DNA from: Candidatus Bilophila faecipullorum
Lineage (GTDB): Bacteria > Desulfobacterota > Desulfovibrionia > Desulfovibrionales > Desulfovibrionaceae
DNA: 64,000 nucleotides
Direction of reading: 5' to 3'
Assembly (NCBI GenBank): GCA_944326695.1
Contig: CALVEZ010000017.1
Span: 1 to 64,000, forward strand
Each line of letters starts with the position of its first letter. Within the stretch, counting starts at the first letter, position 1. Under the pieces are notes generated by a model. That model saw only the letters and a program-made list of their open reading frames with translations. It did not search any database and was not told the origin of the DNA. A program made the position numbers and the translations under genes. This document shows, piece by piece, positions 1-8,172 of the stretch.

Positions 1-977
1 AAGGTCTTTCCTTCGCCGTCGTCCGCGCCGAAGTCATAAGAAATCTGGCCCGTCACAACGTTGCTCGTCGCGCCGGAAACCACGGACTCGATTCCGTCAC
101 CAACAGTCAAAGCCGGTACGTCGTCAACGATCTCCAGCCTTACTTCGCCGCTGGCGCTGTCGCCGTCCGTATCGGTAACGGTAATGGTAAAATCATGGTA
201 GAGCTGCTCGTCATTTCCGAGGCTCTTATCGTGAGTTGCCGCATCATCCAGAACAAAGACATAATCAAGGCGCCCGGTTGCTTCATCGAAAGCAAATTCA
301 AAATGACCGCCGTCAACAGTAACGGGAGCGCCCGTCATCGCGCCGTTCTCAAAAATGGTAACGCCGCCAAAAACGATGGAAGCAACGCCATCGGGAGCGG
401 TGATGAGCATATTTCCGAACGCTTCAGGGTGCGTTTCCGGAGTCCAGTCCTTTTCCGAGACACTGAGAAGACTATTCCCGATACCGATAGTACCGGGAGT
501 GATGGTGACGGAAAAGTCGGCAACGGCGCTTTCGTCCGCGCCAAGGGCTTCCAGATCGTCAAACGGGATGTTGCTGTCCGTCCAGCCGATATCCAGCCCG
601 CCAAGGCGGTCAAGGCCATCAAGAAGGTCCGCGCTTGTGTACTCATGATAACGGCTGCCGTTGCCCTGATCGCCTGCGTTCGCGGCAGGACCGGCAGCGG
701 GCATCAGGTCGGGTTCATTCATGGCCGCGAAGAAATCCTGACCGGAAATCTCAACTCCCTCCACGGAGAAGGAAGGCATGTTCTCGCTGGAATAGGCCGT
801 ATAGAAATTTTCAAGCTGGAGACTGCTCCCGTCATCGAAGGTCAGGACAAGATTGTCTCCGGAGCGGGACAGCGTGGCGGCATCCGCAGGAAAATCAAAA
901 ACGAAACGAGCCTGCGGTTCACAAACGATATTCTGGGATATACCCGCAGCGGGCTTTACAAGGCGCACATCAGGCAT
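1..977 (-). CDS. N-terminal part of a large T1SS-type adhesin (truncated by window edge)
   Basis: The minus strand is open from ATG at 977 to the window edge (325 codons, no stop), behind a GGAG ribosome site. The N-terminus (MPDVRLVKPAAG...) is followed by a short BapA-prefix-like beta domain with the motif LTFDDGSSLQLENFY. After residue 150 come acidic Ig/cadherin-like repeats with TDTDGDSASGEV and VDDVPAL, the signature of VCBS/T1SS-143 repeats in giant RTX or LapA-type proteins. Such proteins are exported by type I secretion through a C-terminal signal, which lies outside the window. No N-terminal signal peptide is visible, as expected. Ligand and total length are unknown. The upstream DNA carries a GA/TC tract. 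Confidence 0.8.
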   Translation of the reverse strand, partial: MPDVRLVKPAAGISQNIVCEPQARFVFDFPADAATLSRSGDNLVLTFDDGSSLQLENFYTAYSSENMPSFSVEGVEISGQDFFAAMNEPDLMPAAGPAANAGDQGNGSRYHEYTSADLLDGLDRLGGLDIGWTDSNIPFDDLEALGADESAVADFSVTITPGTIGIGNSLLSVSEKDWTPETHPEAFGNMLITAPDGVASIVFGGVTIFENGAMTGAPVTVDGGHFEFAFDEATGRLDYVFVLDDAATHDKSLGNDEQLYHDFTITVTDTDGDSASGEVRLEIVDDVPALTVGDGIESVVSGATSNVVTGQISYDFGADDGEGKT

Positions 978-1032
978 GGTTATCTCCTGGCAAAAGAAGG
1001 GGCTGAAAAAAGAAAATGATTACAGCGCACAA

Positions 1033-1066
1033 AAGCCCTGCACCGGCGGTACACCGGACAGGGCTT
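1033..1066. terminator. Hairpin in the adhesin leader (possible terminator or attenuator)
   Basis: Arms AAGCCCTG (1033-1040) and CAGGGCTT (1059-1066) pair perfectly. On the minus strand the second arm runs into TTTTG, so the hairpin could terminate or attenuate transcription entering the adhesin gene. Its function is inferred. Confidence 0.4.
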
Positions 1067-1114
1067 ATTCAGGCGGAGGAATGGAAGGAGGAGGATTACG
1101 CCAAAAGATAACGG

Positions 1115-1145
<31 letters not shown>

Positions 1146-1161
1146 CATAAAAAAAATCCTG

Positions 1162-1284
1162 CTATATCAATCGGTTACTCGCATTTGAAAGAAGGCGCGA
1201 CACGCCTTTCCACACACAAGTTCCAATACCAGCAGGAACAATGCAGCCAAATACCAGTATGGCCGACTTGGTCAGAATAAACAT
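1162..1284 (-). CDS. Possible 40-aa hydrophobic peptide
   Basis: A minus-strand ORF encodes MFILTKSAILVFGCIVPAG and a short basic tail, with one predicted membrane segment. The ribosome site is weak (AAAG close to ATG) and no homology is recognised. It sits directly upstream of the GA tract. This may be a chance ORF. Confidence 0.15.
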   Translation of the reverse strand: MFILTKSAILVFGCIVPAGIGTCVWKGVSRLLSNASNRLI

Positions 1285-1334
1285 TCTTTACGTTAAGTCA
1301 AGAAAAACGAAGGTTACGCCCGTGGCCCATCTGT

Positions 1335-1409
1335 CCCTGAGAAGGAACAGGGGAAATATTCTTTGGGAATATACGACGGCGCGCCCAAGGCATGAGCCTT
1401 GACCGCGCC
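1335..1409. other. Three consecutive hairpins in a gene-poor stretch
   Basis: Within the gene-poor stretch 1285-1664 there are three adjacent stem-loops: CCCTG/CAGGG (1335-1352), ATATTC/GAATAT (1356-1372), and a two-part stem GGCGCG plus CAAGGC paired with GCCTTG plus CGCGCC (1378-1409). No convincing gene overlaps them, although both strands carry 60-odd-codon ORFs without good start sites. It could be a small structured RNA or a mobile-element scar. Confidence 0.3.
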
Positions 1410-1664
1410 GCTTTCGTTTTGTCTCATACCACTCGTAGGATTTCGATATGCCCTTTCCCATGTACACGGAACAAGAACCTTCTTCCATCTCTCATCATGG
1501 CACAATCTGTACAGAGAGCATACCCAGAGCAGAGGTACGGTGCGACTGGTGGCCAGCCTGTATAAAAAGCAATAACGAAATTTTCAAACGCATGCCGACC
1601 GTTAAGCAGAAAGCGTTGGCGTTGTTACTGTAGAAAATATGTTTTGATATGGAAAATCCATACA

Positions 1665-2081
1665 TTACTCAACGTCAATTCGTTCAATTTTGAATATAAC
1701 TGGCCTTGTACCATCGTTACAACAGGTAATCATCACTTTGTCATCATTTGTCCATCCATGCATAATTGCTCCACCTTGAAGTGCAGAATAAATATATCTG
1801 CTGATAGCATCCCATGCTTCAGAGCAGAAAGGAACTCCTTCAGTCCCACAATGCATTGTTCCTGGGGAGAGGAGCACTCCTTCATCGGGTTCGCCACTCT
1901 TAATCAAAGTTCCCGCACCCATATGCCAATAATCGTCACGTTCATTATTCCTATAAAACATGAATTCGTCGCCCGTGTGATAGCAGGGACACTTACCGCT
2001 ATCGGGCACAGCACAATACTGGGCCTGTAACTCAGGAAATAACTTTTTGTCTAAAACCGTCACTTTTACTCTGTATTCCAT
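1665..2081 (-). CDS. TIGR04076 family protein
   Basis: This is a 138-aa protein. The start at 2081 (MEYRVKVTVLDKK...) was chosen over an upstream ATG at 2102 because AAAGGAGG lies 8 bases before it. The sequence fits the TIGR04076 family of small anaerobe proteins of unknown function: an N-terminal KVTV strand, a cysteine pair (GKCPCYHTGDEF), and an aspartate/tryptophan-rich middle with CSEAWDAI followed by CCNDGTRPVIFKIER. It is downstream of tetR on the same strand with a 68-base gap, so it may be co-transcribed and share the TetR operator. The conserved cysteines suggest a metal or redox role, which is inference. Confidence 0.75.
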   Translation of the reverse strand: MEYRVKVTVLDKKLFPELQAQYCAVPDSGKCPCYHTGDEFMFYRNNERDDYWHMGAGTLIKSGEPDEGVLLSPGTMHCGTEGVPFCSEAWDAISRYIYSALQGGAIMHGWTNDDKVMITCCNDGTRPVIFKIERIDVE

Positions 2082-2149
2082 AGCACGTTCCTCCTTTATC
2101 ATTCATGTTTTCCAGGTTTGAAAATTGAATATATTTTCAATTCTCCCCA

Positions 2150-2737
2150 CTATGCGCGTAACGCCCGACGAACCAGCGTTTCAAACACCACGATATGCTT
2201 TTGGAAATCAAAGCCGGGGTCGTCGGCAATCCGGGCTATCAGCCCATCGCCCAGGGCATACAGCCAGATGGACACGGCATTGAGGTCGAGCGAAGCGTCA
2301 ATCTCTCCCGCAGCGGCAGCTTTTTCCAGCAATGTCGTAAAAAATCTGCGTGTTGCCCGTTCACTCGTCACAAAGGCATTTCTCATGTCGGGGTCGCGTG
2401 CCGCCACAGCCAGAACTTCCGCCCACAGCCGGTGGTCCATAGGAAAGCCGGAATTGCGGATGCACTCCGTCATGAACCAGATGATGCCGTCCAGGTAGGG
2501 GGTCTTCTCCGCCGCCTTCTGCGCCCTTTCGGCTCCAAGGCCATGCTCAATGGCTATCATGGCCTTGAACAGCTCGGCCTTGCTTTTGAAATGACCGTAC
2601 AAGGCCCCTTTGCTCACTTCTGCCCGGTCTGCAATGTCCTGAACAGAACATCCGGAATACCCCTTTTCGGCAAAGCAGGCGGCTGCCGCCTTCAAAATCC
2701 TTTCCCGTGTCTGTGTTACCTGAAGGTCTCTTTTCAT
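2150..2737 (-). CDS. TetR/AcrR family transcriptional regulator
   Basis: This is a 195-aa TetR-type repressor. Residues 10-55 form the DNA-binding domain (RERILKAAAACFAEKGYSG... then VSKGALYGHFKSKAELF, the recognition helix). The remainder is a helical ligand-binding domain of the TetR_C_6/BetI-like type (WAEVLAVAARDPDMRNAF). A GAAGGG ribosome site precedes ATG 2737. The perfect palindrome at 2752-2787 lies just upstream of this start, so autorepression is very likely. The upstream SDR gene (3082-4038) and downstream TIGR04076 gene are on the same strand. The effector is unknown. Confidence 0.9.
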   Translation of the reverse strand: MKRDLQVTQTRERILKAAAACFAEKGYSGCSVQDIADRAEVSKGALYGHFKSKAELFKAMIAIEHGLGAERAQKAAEKTPYLDGIIWFMTECIRNSGFPMDHRLWAEVLAVAARDPDMRNAFVTSERATRRFFTTLLEKAAAAGEIDASLDLNAVSIWLYALGDGLIARIADDPGFDFQKHIVVFETLVRRALRA

Positions 2738-2751
2738 GGCCCTTCTTTCCA

Positions 2752-2787
2752 GTAAAATATATACCGACTGGTCGGTATATATTTTAC
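2752..2787. promoter_or_regulatory. 36-bp perfect palindrome: TetR-family operator
   Basis: Two 17-base arms (2752-2768 and 2771-2787) are exact reverse complements around a TG centre. The core ACCGAC-TG-GTCGGT is a typical TetR-family site. It lies 15 bases upstream of the tetR start and overlaps the likely promoter. Confidence 0.85.
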
Positions 2788-3081
2788 CTGGTTTTTAGCG
2801 TCAAGCATTTTTATGCCACCGGGCAGCAAACTCTTGTGTCGGGGGTGCTGAGTTTTCAGAGACTCAGCCATTGCGGCTGGGAGACTATCGCTCTTCTACT
2901 CCGCACCGGATACCTGTACGGAGCAGTCAGACCTCCGTCGCTCTTGCGGCAAAGGTGCAACAAAAGGAAAAAAGGCTGACCTCAATATATCCGCATCTCT
3001 CTTATGCTGCGGCTTATGGTCAGGTTTTCCGAGCTGCCCCTGCAGAGCGGCCCGGAATTTCCACATGGTGCTGCAATCAAA
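2788..3081. other. Gap with no supported gene
   Basis: This 294-base gap lies between the TetR operator and the stop of the SDR gene. A 56-codon minus-strand ORF starts at 3066 but lacks a ribosome site and recognisable sequence. No RNA or repeat was seen. Confidence 0.4.
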
Positions 3082-4038
3082 TCATGACAAACGAATCAGC
3101 CCGCGTTCAATATAACTTCTGACCGCTATCCTGATTGTTTCCACATTGGTGTACCTGGGGTAATATCCCAACAACTTCTGTTCCTTTTCCAAGGAAAAGA
3201 ACCCGCTTCTTGTGATATGGAAATAGGTATCCTCGCATTCCTTTTCATCCCCAACATATTTGCACCACTCCTCCCAGGGCAGGAACCCTATCCTCGGTTC
3301 TTTATTAAAGAACTCATACATCATTTTTGCATATCCATATAACGTGATGGACCCGCCGCTTACGGCATCAAAGCTCTCTCCCAACGCCTGATTTCTATGG
3401 CTTATGGCCTTGAAAAAGCACTGAGCAACATCGTATCCATGTACATGGTGCAGCGTTTCCATGCCAAAGTTGGGCAGCATAATCTCTTCACCATCCGCAA
3501 TTTTTTGGAACGGAACAGGAGTCTTGTTTGCCCAGGGGTTCATGATGGTCCAGCCGGGACCGGAGATTTGTCCCGGCATGATGATTGTTGCCGGAAAGCC
3601 CTCACTCCGGTACATCTCTTTTAGATACAGCTCTGAAGCAAACTTGTTCCTTCCATAGTCATCCAGAGGACTCTTTTTCAGGTCGTCCGGATTAAGAGGA
3701 AGGACTTCAGCCCGGCCGTGCGCCCAACAGGACGAGCAGAAAAGATAGTGGCAGCATCGCGTGTTTTTCAATGCCGATACCATTGATTTTGTGTCGTTGA
3801 CATCAAAATTGATAAGGTCAATGACAATATCGGGATTCATCTTTGCAATTTTTTCAGCAAATTGAAAATCCTTTGTTCTATCAAGCTGAACAGAACGGAC
3901 TTTTTCCCATGCCGGATTGTATTCGTAAGGTCGGGAAATACCCCGTGTAATATTTATGACATCATACCCTGCATCTATAAGCATTGGAACAAGATAGGTT
4001 CCAATATGACCACATCCGCCTGTTATGATGACTTTCAT
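3082..4038 (-). CDS. NAD(P)-dependent epimerase/dehydratase (extended SDR)
   Basis: This 318-aa protein starts with the Rossmann motif TGGCGHIG (residues 6-13) and has the SDR active-site pair YGRNK (YxxxK) near residue 130. A CSSCW segment stands where the catalytic serine strand is expected. The overall layout matches extended SDR enzymes acting on nucleotide-sugars or similar carbonyl substrates. GAGGGGAG precedes ATG 4038. The substrate cannot be assigned. It is upstream of tetR on the same strand, separated by the operator. It is not obviously part of the capsule locus 6 kb away. Confidence 0.8.
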   Translation of the reverse strand: MKVIITGGCGHIGTYLVPMLIDAGYDVINITRGISRPYEYNPAWEKVRSVQLDRTKDFQFAEKIAKMNPDIVIDLINFDVNDTKSMVSALKNTRCCHYLFCSSCWAHGRAEVLPLNPDDLKKSPLDDYGRNKFASELYLKEMYRSEGFPATIIMPGQISGPGWTIMNPWANKTPVPFQKIADGEEIMLPNFGMETLHHVHGYDVAQCFFKAISHRNQALGESFDAVSGGSITLYGYAKMMYEFFNKEPRIGFLPWEEWCKYVGDEKECEDTYFHITRSGFFSLEKEQKLLGYYPRYTNVETIRIAVRSYIERGLIRLS

Positions 4039-4193
4039 CTTACTCCCCTCTGTTTGTTATTGAAATACGTTCACACCAAGTTCTGTGGATTTATTGAACA
4101 ACTCCGGTAACTCCTTATTTTCACCTTGCTTCTGTTCTCCAGATATACCGTAATAAAAACCTCTAAAAGCCCTTTTCTTCCGGTCAGAATCCA

Positions 4194-4230
4194 CAAAAAA
4201 TGCCGCCTGTAGAAAGGATACAGACGGCAT
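4194..4230 (-). terminator. Rho-independent terminator of the Rpn gene
   Basis: On the minus strand, 18 bases after the Rpn stop, an 11-bp stem (ATGCCGTCTGT/ACAGGCGGCAT, one mismatch) with a 9-base loop is followed by a run of T. A 63-codon ORF on the same strand (4057-4248) overlaps it and is not considered real. Confidence 0.85.
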
Positions 4231-4248
4231 ATTTTGCTGAATATACAA

Positions 4249-4569
4249 TTACATCAGCTTGGTATCGTCTTTTTTGAGCTGGTCAATAAACGCCTGCAAC
4301 GATTCCGCATGGTATGCAGAAAGCGTCAGTTTCCGCAGAGCGTTTGAATCAGATGAATTCGCAATATAGGAAGTCACGGATTGGGGGAGCGTTCCAAAAC
4401 GGGCTTCCAGCAGATCCCGCAAGACCAGTCCTATTCCCTTGACCTCACCTCTGGCCTCACCTCTGGCCTCACCTCTGGCCTCACCTCTGGCCTCGCCTCT
4501 GGCCTCGCCAATTATTACCCCTTGCCGAATGTATTCATCTTTCCACTGAGCTGCACGTTCTTCCAACAT
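4249..4569 (-). CDS. Candidate intragenic short Rpn product (RpnS-like)
   Basis: In frame inside the Rpn gene, ATG 4569 (residue 246, MLEERAAQWKDEYIRQG) is preceded by GGGAGG (4578-4583) at 8 bases, as good as any gene-start site in the window. Initiation here would yield a 106-aa C-terminal protein containing the GEAR repeats and the DUF4351-like tail but not the nuclease. This matches the published RpnS small proteins, which are translated within rpn genes and block the nuclease. Expression here is inferred from the ribosome site only. Confidence 0.5.
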   Translation of the reverse strand: MLEERAAQWKDEYIRQGVIIGEARGEARGEARGEARGEARGEVKGIGLVLRDLLEARFGTLPQSVTSYIANSSDSNALRKLTLSAYHAESLQAFIDQLKKDDTKLM

Positions 4570-5304
4570 GGCGTCCACCTCCCGCAAATCCTGAAATTCG
4601 GGAATTTCTTCTGTTATTCCAGAGCGTTTAAGGACAACACGGCCTAACCATACTGTAAACGCCCGGCGTAAAGGCAGATATCCAGGCCCATGAAGCCGGG
4701 CTATCAGTTCCCTGACTATCTGCCGAACCTGTTCAGGCTCCTGCGCCCGCTCCAGTCTCAGGAGCTGCGCGGCCAGGCCCTTGCTTTTATCCAGTTCTTC
4801 TCCCGGCACTCGGCTTTCGTCCAGCAAAAAATGCCGATGTTGGGGACGATAATACTTCAAACTCTCCGGCATGGGAGCGAACAAGGTCGCCACTTCCTGA
4901 GGCGCTTTCCATGCCTTGCCTCCATTGTATATAACAATGGGGAACACCGGAGGCAACCCTTCGTTTTCACGTACCTTTCCCGTCTTGACGAGATCAAGCA
5001 GAAGCAGGGTCGTATAAGACAGCGTCCTCAGGGCCATCCAGTGGTCGGGCGTGCTCTGGAACTCCAGAAGCAACGCCACATAGCACCAGGAACCCTTTTT
5101 CCAGCCGACACGCCAGACGATATCGTCATGGCGTTCCCGCAGGTCGTCCGTCACATAACTGCCCGAACAGCGTTCAAGCGTCGAAAAATCCAGGTCGGCG
5201 ATGAAATCAACAGACACGAAATCCCTCAACAATGATTCCACCATTTCGGGATTGCTGAAAAACTGCTTATACGCCGGATCATGCGGCATTCGTTCTTTTC
5301 CCAT
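4249..5304 (-). CDS. Rpn family recombination-promoting nuclease (PD-(D/E)XK)
   Basis: This 351-aa protein has the typical opening of Rpn/transposase_31 proteins (HDPAYKQFFSNPEMVESLLRDF). The RHDDIVWRV segment (D near residue 60) and LLLEFQSTPDHW (E and Q near 83-85) form the PD-(D/E)XK nuclease core. The C-terminal third contains five to six GEAR tetrapeptides encoded by 12-bp tandem repeats, then a DUF4351-like tail (LRDLLEARFGTLP). Rpn proteins are known DNA endonucleases, and some act in phage defence with an antitoxin made from inside the same gene. An internal ATG with a strong ribosome site at 4569 fits that arrangement. No transposase function is implied. Confidence 0.85.
   Translation of the reverse strand: MGKERMPHDPAYKQFFSNPEMVESLLRDFVSVDFIADLDFSTLERCSGSYVTDDLRERHDDIVWRVGWKKGSWCYVALLLEFQSTPDHWMALRTLSYTTLLLLDLVKTGKVRENEGLPPVFPIVIYNGGKAWKAPQEVATLFAPMPESLKYYRPQHRHFLLDESRVPGEELDKSKGLAAQLLRLERAQEPEQVRQIVRELIARLHGPGYLPLRRAFTVWLGRVVLKRSGITEEIPEFQDLREVDAMLEERAAQWKDEYIRQGVIIGEARGEARGEARGEARGEARGEVKGIGLVLRDLLEARFGTLPQSVTSYIANSSDSNALRKLTLSAYHAESLQAFIDQLKKDDTKLM
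4446..4505. repeat. Five 12-bp tandem repeats in the Rpn gene
   Basis: There are four identical units of CACCTCTGGCCT and one CGCCTCTGGCCT, with partial units at both ends. They encode GEAR units on the minus strand. Because the unit is a multiple of three, copy-number change would lengthen or shorten the linker without breaking the frame. Confidence 0.95.
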
Positions 5305-5387
5305 GTAAATATCCTATCCGAGTAATGCCTGATGAGCAAGATGCTGAACACATATTTTACCTGTTATTTCCTCATACTAGGTTTCAC

Positions 5388-7634
5388 CTATTTCATTCGT
5401 ATGCGCTGTTCCTTTTCCTCCTTCCCTTCAACCTTCCCCCATAGTTCCCGATACCGCGCATTCCGCTCCAAGTCCCTGTCTCCTGCCGGACCGAAGGCGT
5501 AATTCACCGTGCGCTCGGCATACCGTTGCCAGTTCCGCCCGGTCGGGGAGTCCCGAATGGTCGGGGCACAAATACGGATGGTTTCTTCCACATTCTCCCG
5601 GCTGTGGCCGTTGGAGCGCATCCGCAAGGCAATCATGGCGTCCACGCGGGAATAGTCCTCAATGGTCAAATGACGGCGGATATTTTCCAGATGGGCATAA
5701 TAGGCCGCTGCCGGGTCGCCGGGCCGAAAGTCCGGCATCGGAAATGTCCGGCGCTCGGCCTTCCGTTTCTCGGCCTCCTCCGCGTACTCGTGGTCAATCC
5801 GTCTGGCCAGAGCAAGTGCTTTGCCGCACTCCCGGCGCTCCGCAAACAACAGCTTCACTTGCGGGAATGAGCCGTCTTCCCGCCGATGCTTCGGCTTGCG
5901 ATTCTCGAAGCCGGGCGCACGATGCGGATGGATGCAGCCGCACAGTTTTTTGTCGCCGTACTCCCGATTCAGGCGTTCCGTGATGCGGTTGCCCACGTCC
6001 CGGTCAAACTCCGTGCCCAGCTTGGGAATGGTCAAGAGACATTGGTAATTGCCCGGCGAGCTTTCCAACACCACGGCGGGCCGGAAGCCGTCTTCCTGCA
6101 AGCGTTTCAGACTGTCACGGCTCATGTCATCAATGAGGATATGATGCCGGTCATCTGATAGCGGCGTGTAGTAGATATTTTCGCCGCGCCGCTGGAAGCG
6201 CAGCATTTCCGGCATGTGCGCTTCCAGTTCGCCAGGGGAAAAGCCTCTGGTCATGCCGCCCTTCCTGTCGAGGATGAAGGTCTTTTTCCCTCCGTCCTCA
6301 TCCATTTTTATGCAGGTTACACGATAGCGATCCGCGTTCACGGCAACGGCATATTTCCTGAAGTCTGTGATTTCCCGCATGACTTCCGCTCCTTTTTCCG
6401 GCCTTTGGACAGACGGCGGGGTGTGTCTCGCCTGTTCCCATGCCGCGCGGTGTCGCCAGCGGTCGGCCTGTTGGAACAGCCCCTGCGTTCGCAACCAGGT
6501 TTCAAAACGCGGCTTGCCGCCACGCGCCTTTTTCCGGCCTGAACGCAGAGAACGCCGTTCCGCTCGCTGCTGCGCCATCAGACAATGCCGGGCGATATTC
6601 AAAACAGGCAGACCGTAACGGGTCAGACGGGAGAGCGCCCTTTTTCGCTCGAACCTGTGCCGCTCCTTCATGTGGACAAGTCCGATACTCTCCCCTGCTC
6701 CGGCTTTTTTCGGCACTCCGATGAACTCTTTCTGATAGGCTTTCCATTCTTCGAGATTGACGGAACTCACCGGCTCAGGGGCAATCTTTCCCAGGTCTTC
6801 GGGGTACGCACCTTCCTCAAATTCCCCCAACCTTTTGCACAACTTTCCCATGCTGAAAGCTCGGTCTACGGAGGATGCCTTCACAGCGATTTCACCCACA
6901 AAGATGATGGCCCCGGAACCTTTTTTCTCGAAACGCAAACCGACTCCCGCCAGCTTCTCATGCAATTCGGCCCACGATTTCGCGTTTTTGATGATGCCGT
7001 GGCCGCGTTCCTGCGCGATGCGCTGGACGGATTTCTCGCCGGTGGCGTGTTCAAAATCCAGCGCGGCCTGCTTCGGTTTTATCTCGCGGGTCGTCCTTCT
7101 TCGCGCCAGTTCGCCATCTTCCAATACCGCGTACATAGAGTTTTCTTCACCGGCCCATCCCTGTTTGTGTTCAATGAACGCCACGATTTTATGCGCTTCC
7201 CGGATATCGAAACCTCTGTGCGGCTGCACAACTTTTCCGCTATCCGGGTTCATGCGATTGACCGCAATATGGAGATGATAATTGTCCGTATCATAGTGCA
7301 GGCCATAGACAGTCTGGTGTCCGGTCAAGCCCATCCTTTCAAGAAAAACATCCACCAATTCCTCCACCTGTTCTCTGGTGGGCTGTTCACTTTCCTGCCA
7401 GGAAAACATCCAGTGCTGTACCGGCATATTGCTGTGCGCGGACTCCCGCGCAAGGGCAATCATTTCCATTTTCTGACCGGTATGGGTCGCTGAAAGAAAA
7501 CCTCTCCCGCCCGCGTATTCGATTTTCTCCTGCGGATTTCTGTTGTGGGGATAGCGGATGTAATCCACGAGGTCGCCTATCTGCCATACTTTGGGCTTTT
7601 CAGCCTTCGTATTCTTGATTTTCTTGACAATCAT
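5388..7634 (-). CDS. MOB-P relaxase fused to a RepB-like primase
   Basis: This 748-aa mobilisation protein has, near its start, a candidate catalytic tyrosine (LVDYIRY, residues 22-28) and the metal-binding motif HYDTDNYHLH (113-122) of TraI/VirD2-type relaxases, which nick oriT and lead the strand into the recipient. The C-terminal half has primase-like sequence of the RepB type (VLESSPGNYQCLLTIPK... then HRAPGFENRKPKHR), known in relaxase-primase fusions such as that of RSF1010. The start overlaps the end of the MobC-like gene by 35 bases. Gene order with oriT and traK-like matches the RP4 Tra1 core. No type IV secretion genes are visible, so the element would be mobilisable only. Confidence 0.85.
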   Translation of the reverse strand: MIVKKIKNTKAEKPKVWQIGDLVDYIRYPHNRNPQEKIEYAGGRGFLSATHTGQKMEMIALARESAHSNMPVQHWMFSWQESEQPTREQVEELVDVFLERMGLTGHQTVYGLHYDTDNYHLHIAVNRMNPDSGKVVQPHRGFDIREAHKIVAFIEHKQGWAGEENSMYAVLEDGELARRRTTREIKPKQAALDFEHATGEKSVQRIAQERGHGIIKNAKSWAELHEKLAGVGLRFEKKGSGAIIFVGEIAVKASSVDRAFSMGKLCKRLGEFEEGAYPEDLGKIAPEPVSSVNLEEWKAYQKEFIGVPKKAGAGESIGLVHMKERHRFERKRALSRLTRYGLPVLNIARHCLMAQQRAERRSLRSGRKKARGGKPRFETWLRTQGLFQQADRWRHRAAWEQARHTPPSVQRPEKGAEVMREITDFRKYAVAVNADRYRVTCIKMDEDGGKKTFILDRKGGMTRGFSPGELEAHMPEMLRFQRRGENIYYTPLSDDRHHILIDDMSRDSLKRLQEDGFRPAVVLESSPGNYQCLLTIPKLGTEFDRDVGNRITERLNREYGDKKLCGCIHPHRAPGFENRKPKHRREDGSFPQVKLLFAERRECGKALALARRIDHEYAEEAEKRKAERRTFPMPDFRPGDPAAAYYAHLENIRRHLTIEDYSRVDAMIALRMRSNGHSRENVEETIRICAPTIRDSPTGRNWQRYAERTVNYAFGPAGDRDLERNARYRELWGKVEGKEEKEQRIRMK

Positions 7635-7974
7635 AATGACAACGCAGCGAAATTTTCTGGATGGCCCATGTCAGATTTCGCAGGGCTTCCTCCTGCCTTT
7701 CAAAGACATCCGGGGGAGCTTTGGCCTGCCGGAGCGTCTCAAAATTGTGCTTGAGCAACCCGCCGATACGCCTCAATTCTGCGATGGTGTTCAAATCCGT
7801 ATGGGCGGCAATCCTGCCTCCGAAAAAACGCCGCCGCATGTATTCCGACAGGGACAGCCCGGCGATTTCCGCCTGCTCCGTGAGGCGCGTTTTTTCCTCA
7901 ACGGTCACTCGAAGAGTGATCAGGATATTGGCGGCATACCTGCCGCCTCCCTTCGTGCCTTTTCTGCCTTTCAT
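7600..7974 (-). CDS. MobC/TraJ-like relaxosome protein
   Basis: This is a 124-aa basic protein. Start 7974 (MKGRKGTKGGGRYAANILI) was chosen as the first in-frame ATG before the conserved region, with AAAGG nearby; upstream in-frame sequence is probably not translated. LRVTVEEKTRLTEQAEIAG followed by LSEYMRRRFFGG is the ribbon-helix-helix-like region of MobC proteins, and the tail (IGGLLKHNFETLRQ) is also typical. MobC/TraJ proteins bind oriT and load the relaxase. The gene lies between oriT and the relaxase gene, in the position of traJ in RP4. Confidence 0.75.
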   Translation of the reverse strand: MKGRKGTKGGGRYAANILITLRVTVEEKTRLTEQAEIAGLSLSEYMRRRFFGGRIAAHTDLNTIAELRRIGGLLKHNFETLRQAKAPPDVFERQEEALRNLTWAIQKISLRCHYDCQENQEYEG

Positions 7975-8042
7975 GCCTTTTGCCTTTGGAATGCGAGAAG
8001 CGAAGCGCCGAGCATTTCGGGAGTCCAGAGGGCGTAGCCTTC

Positions 8043-8083
8043 TGGCAGGATGGTAGTTGTGTATTACAACTACCATCCTGCCA
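8043..8083. other. oriT-like inverted repeat with IncP-type nic motif
   Basis: A perfect inverted repeat has 17-base arms (8043-8059 and 8067-8083) and a 7-base loop between the divergent mobC-like and traK-like genes. Each arm contains ATCCTGCC, matching the IncP/MOB-P nic consensus YATCCTG|Y. Position, hairpin and nic sequence together support this as the transfer origin. The true nick strand cannot be read from sequence because the motif is in both arms. Confidence 0.7.
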
Positions 8084-8172
8084 CGAAGAACCCGCCTCGT
8101 GCAGTGGCCAAATTGTATATATGAAGAAATTTTCCATATACTGGCGGCACTTTTCCACAAGGAGGAAATACT

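Noticed and set aside
195..1019. 274-codon plus-strand ORF at the left edge
   Set aside because: It is the shadow of the minus-strand adhesin, whose frame encodes typical T1SS repeat motifs and has a ribosome site.
1314..1505. Two overlapping minus-strand ORFs of about 65 codons
   Set aside because: They cover the three-hairpin stretch in different frames, with no ribosome site or recognised family.
4057..4248. 63-aa minus-strand ORF after the Rpn gene
   Set aside because: It begins inside the intrinsic terminator hairpin and has no homology.
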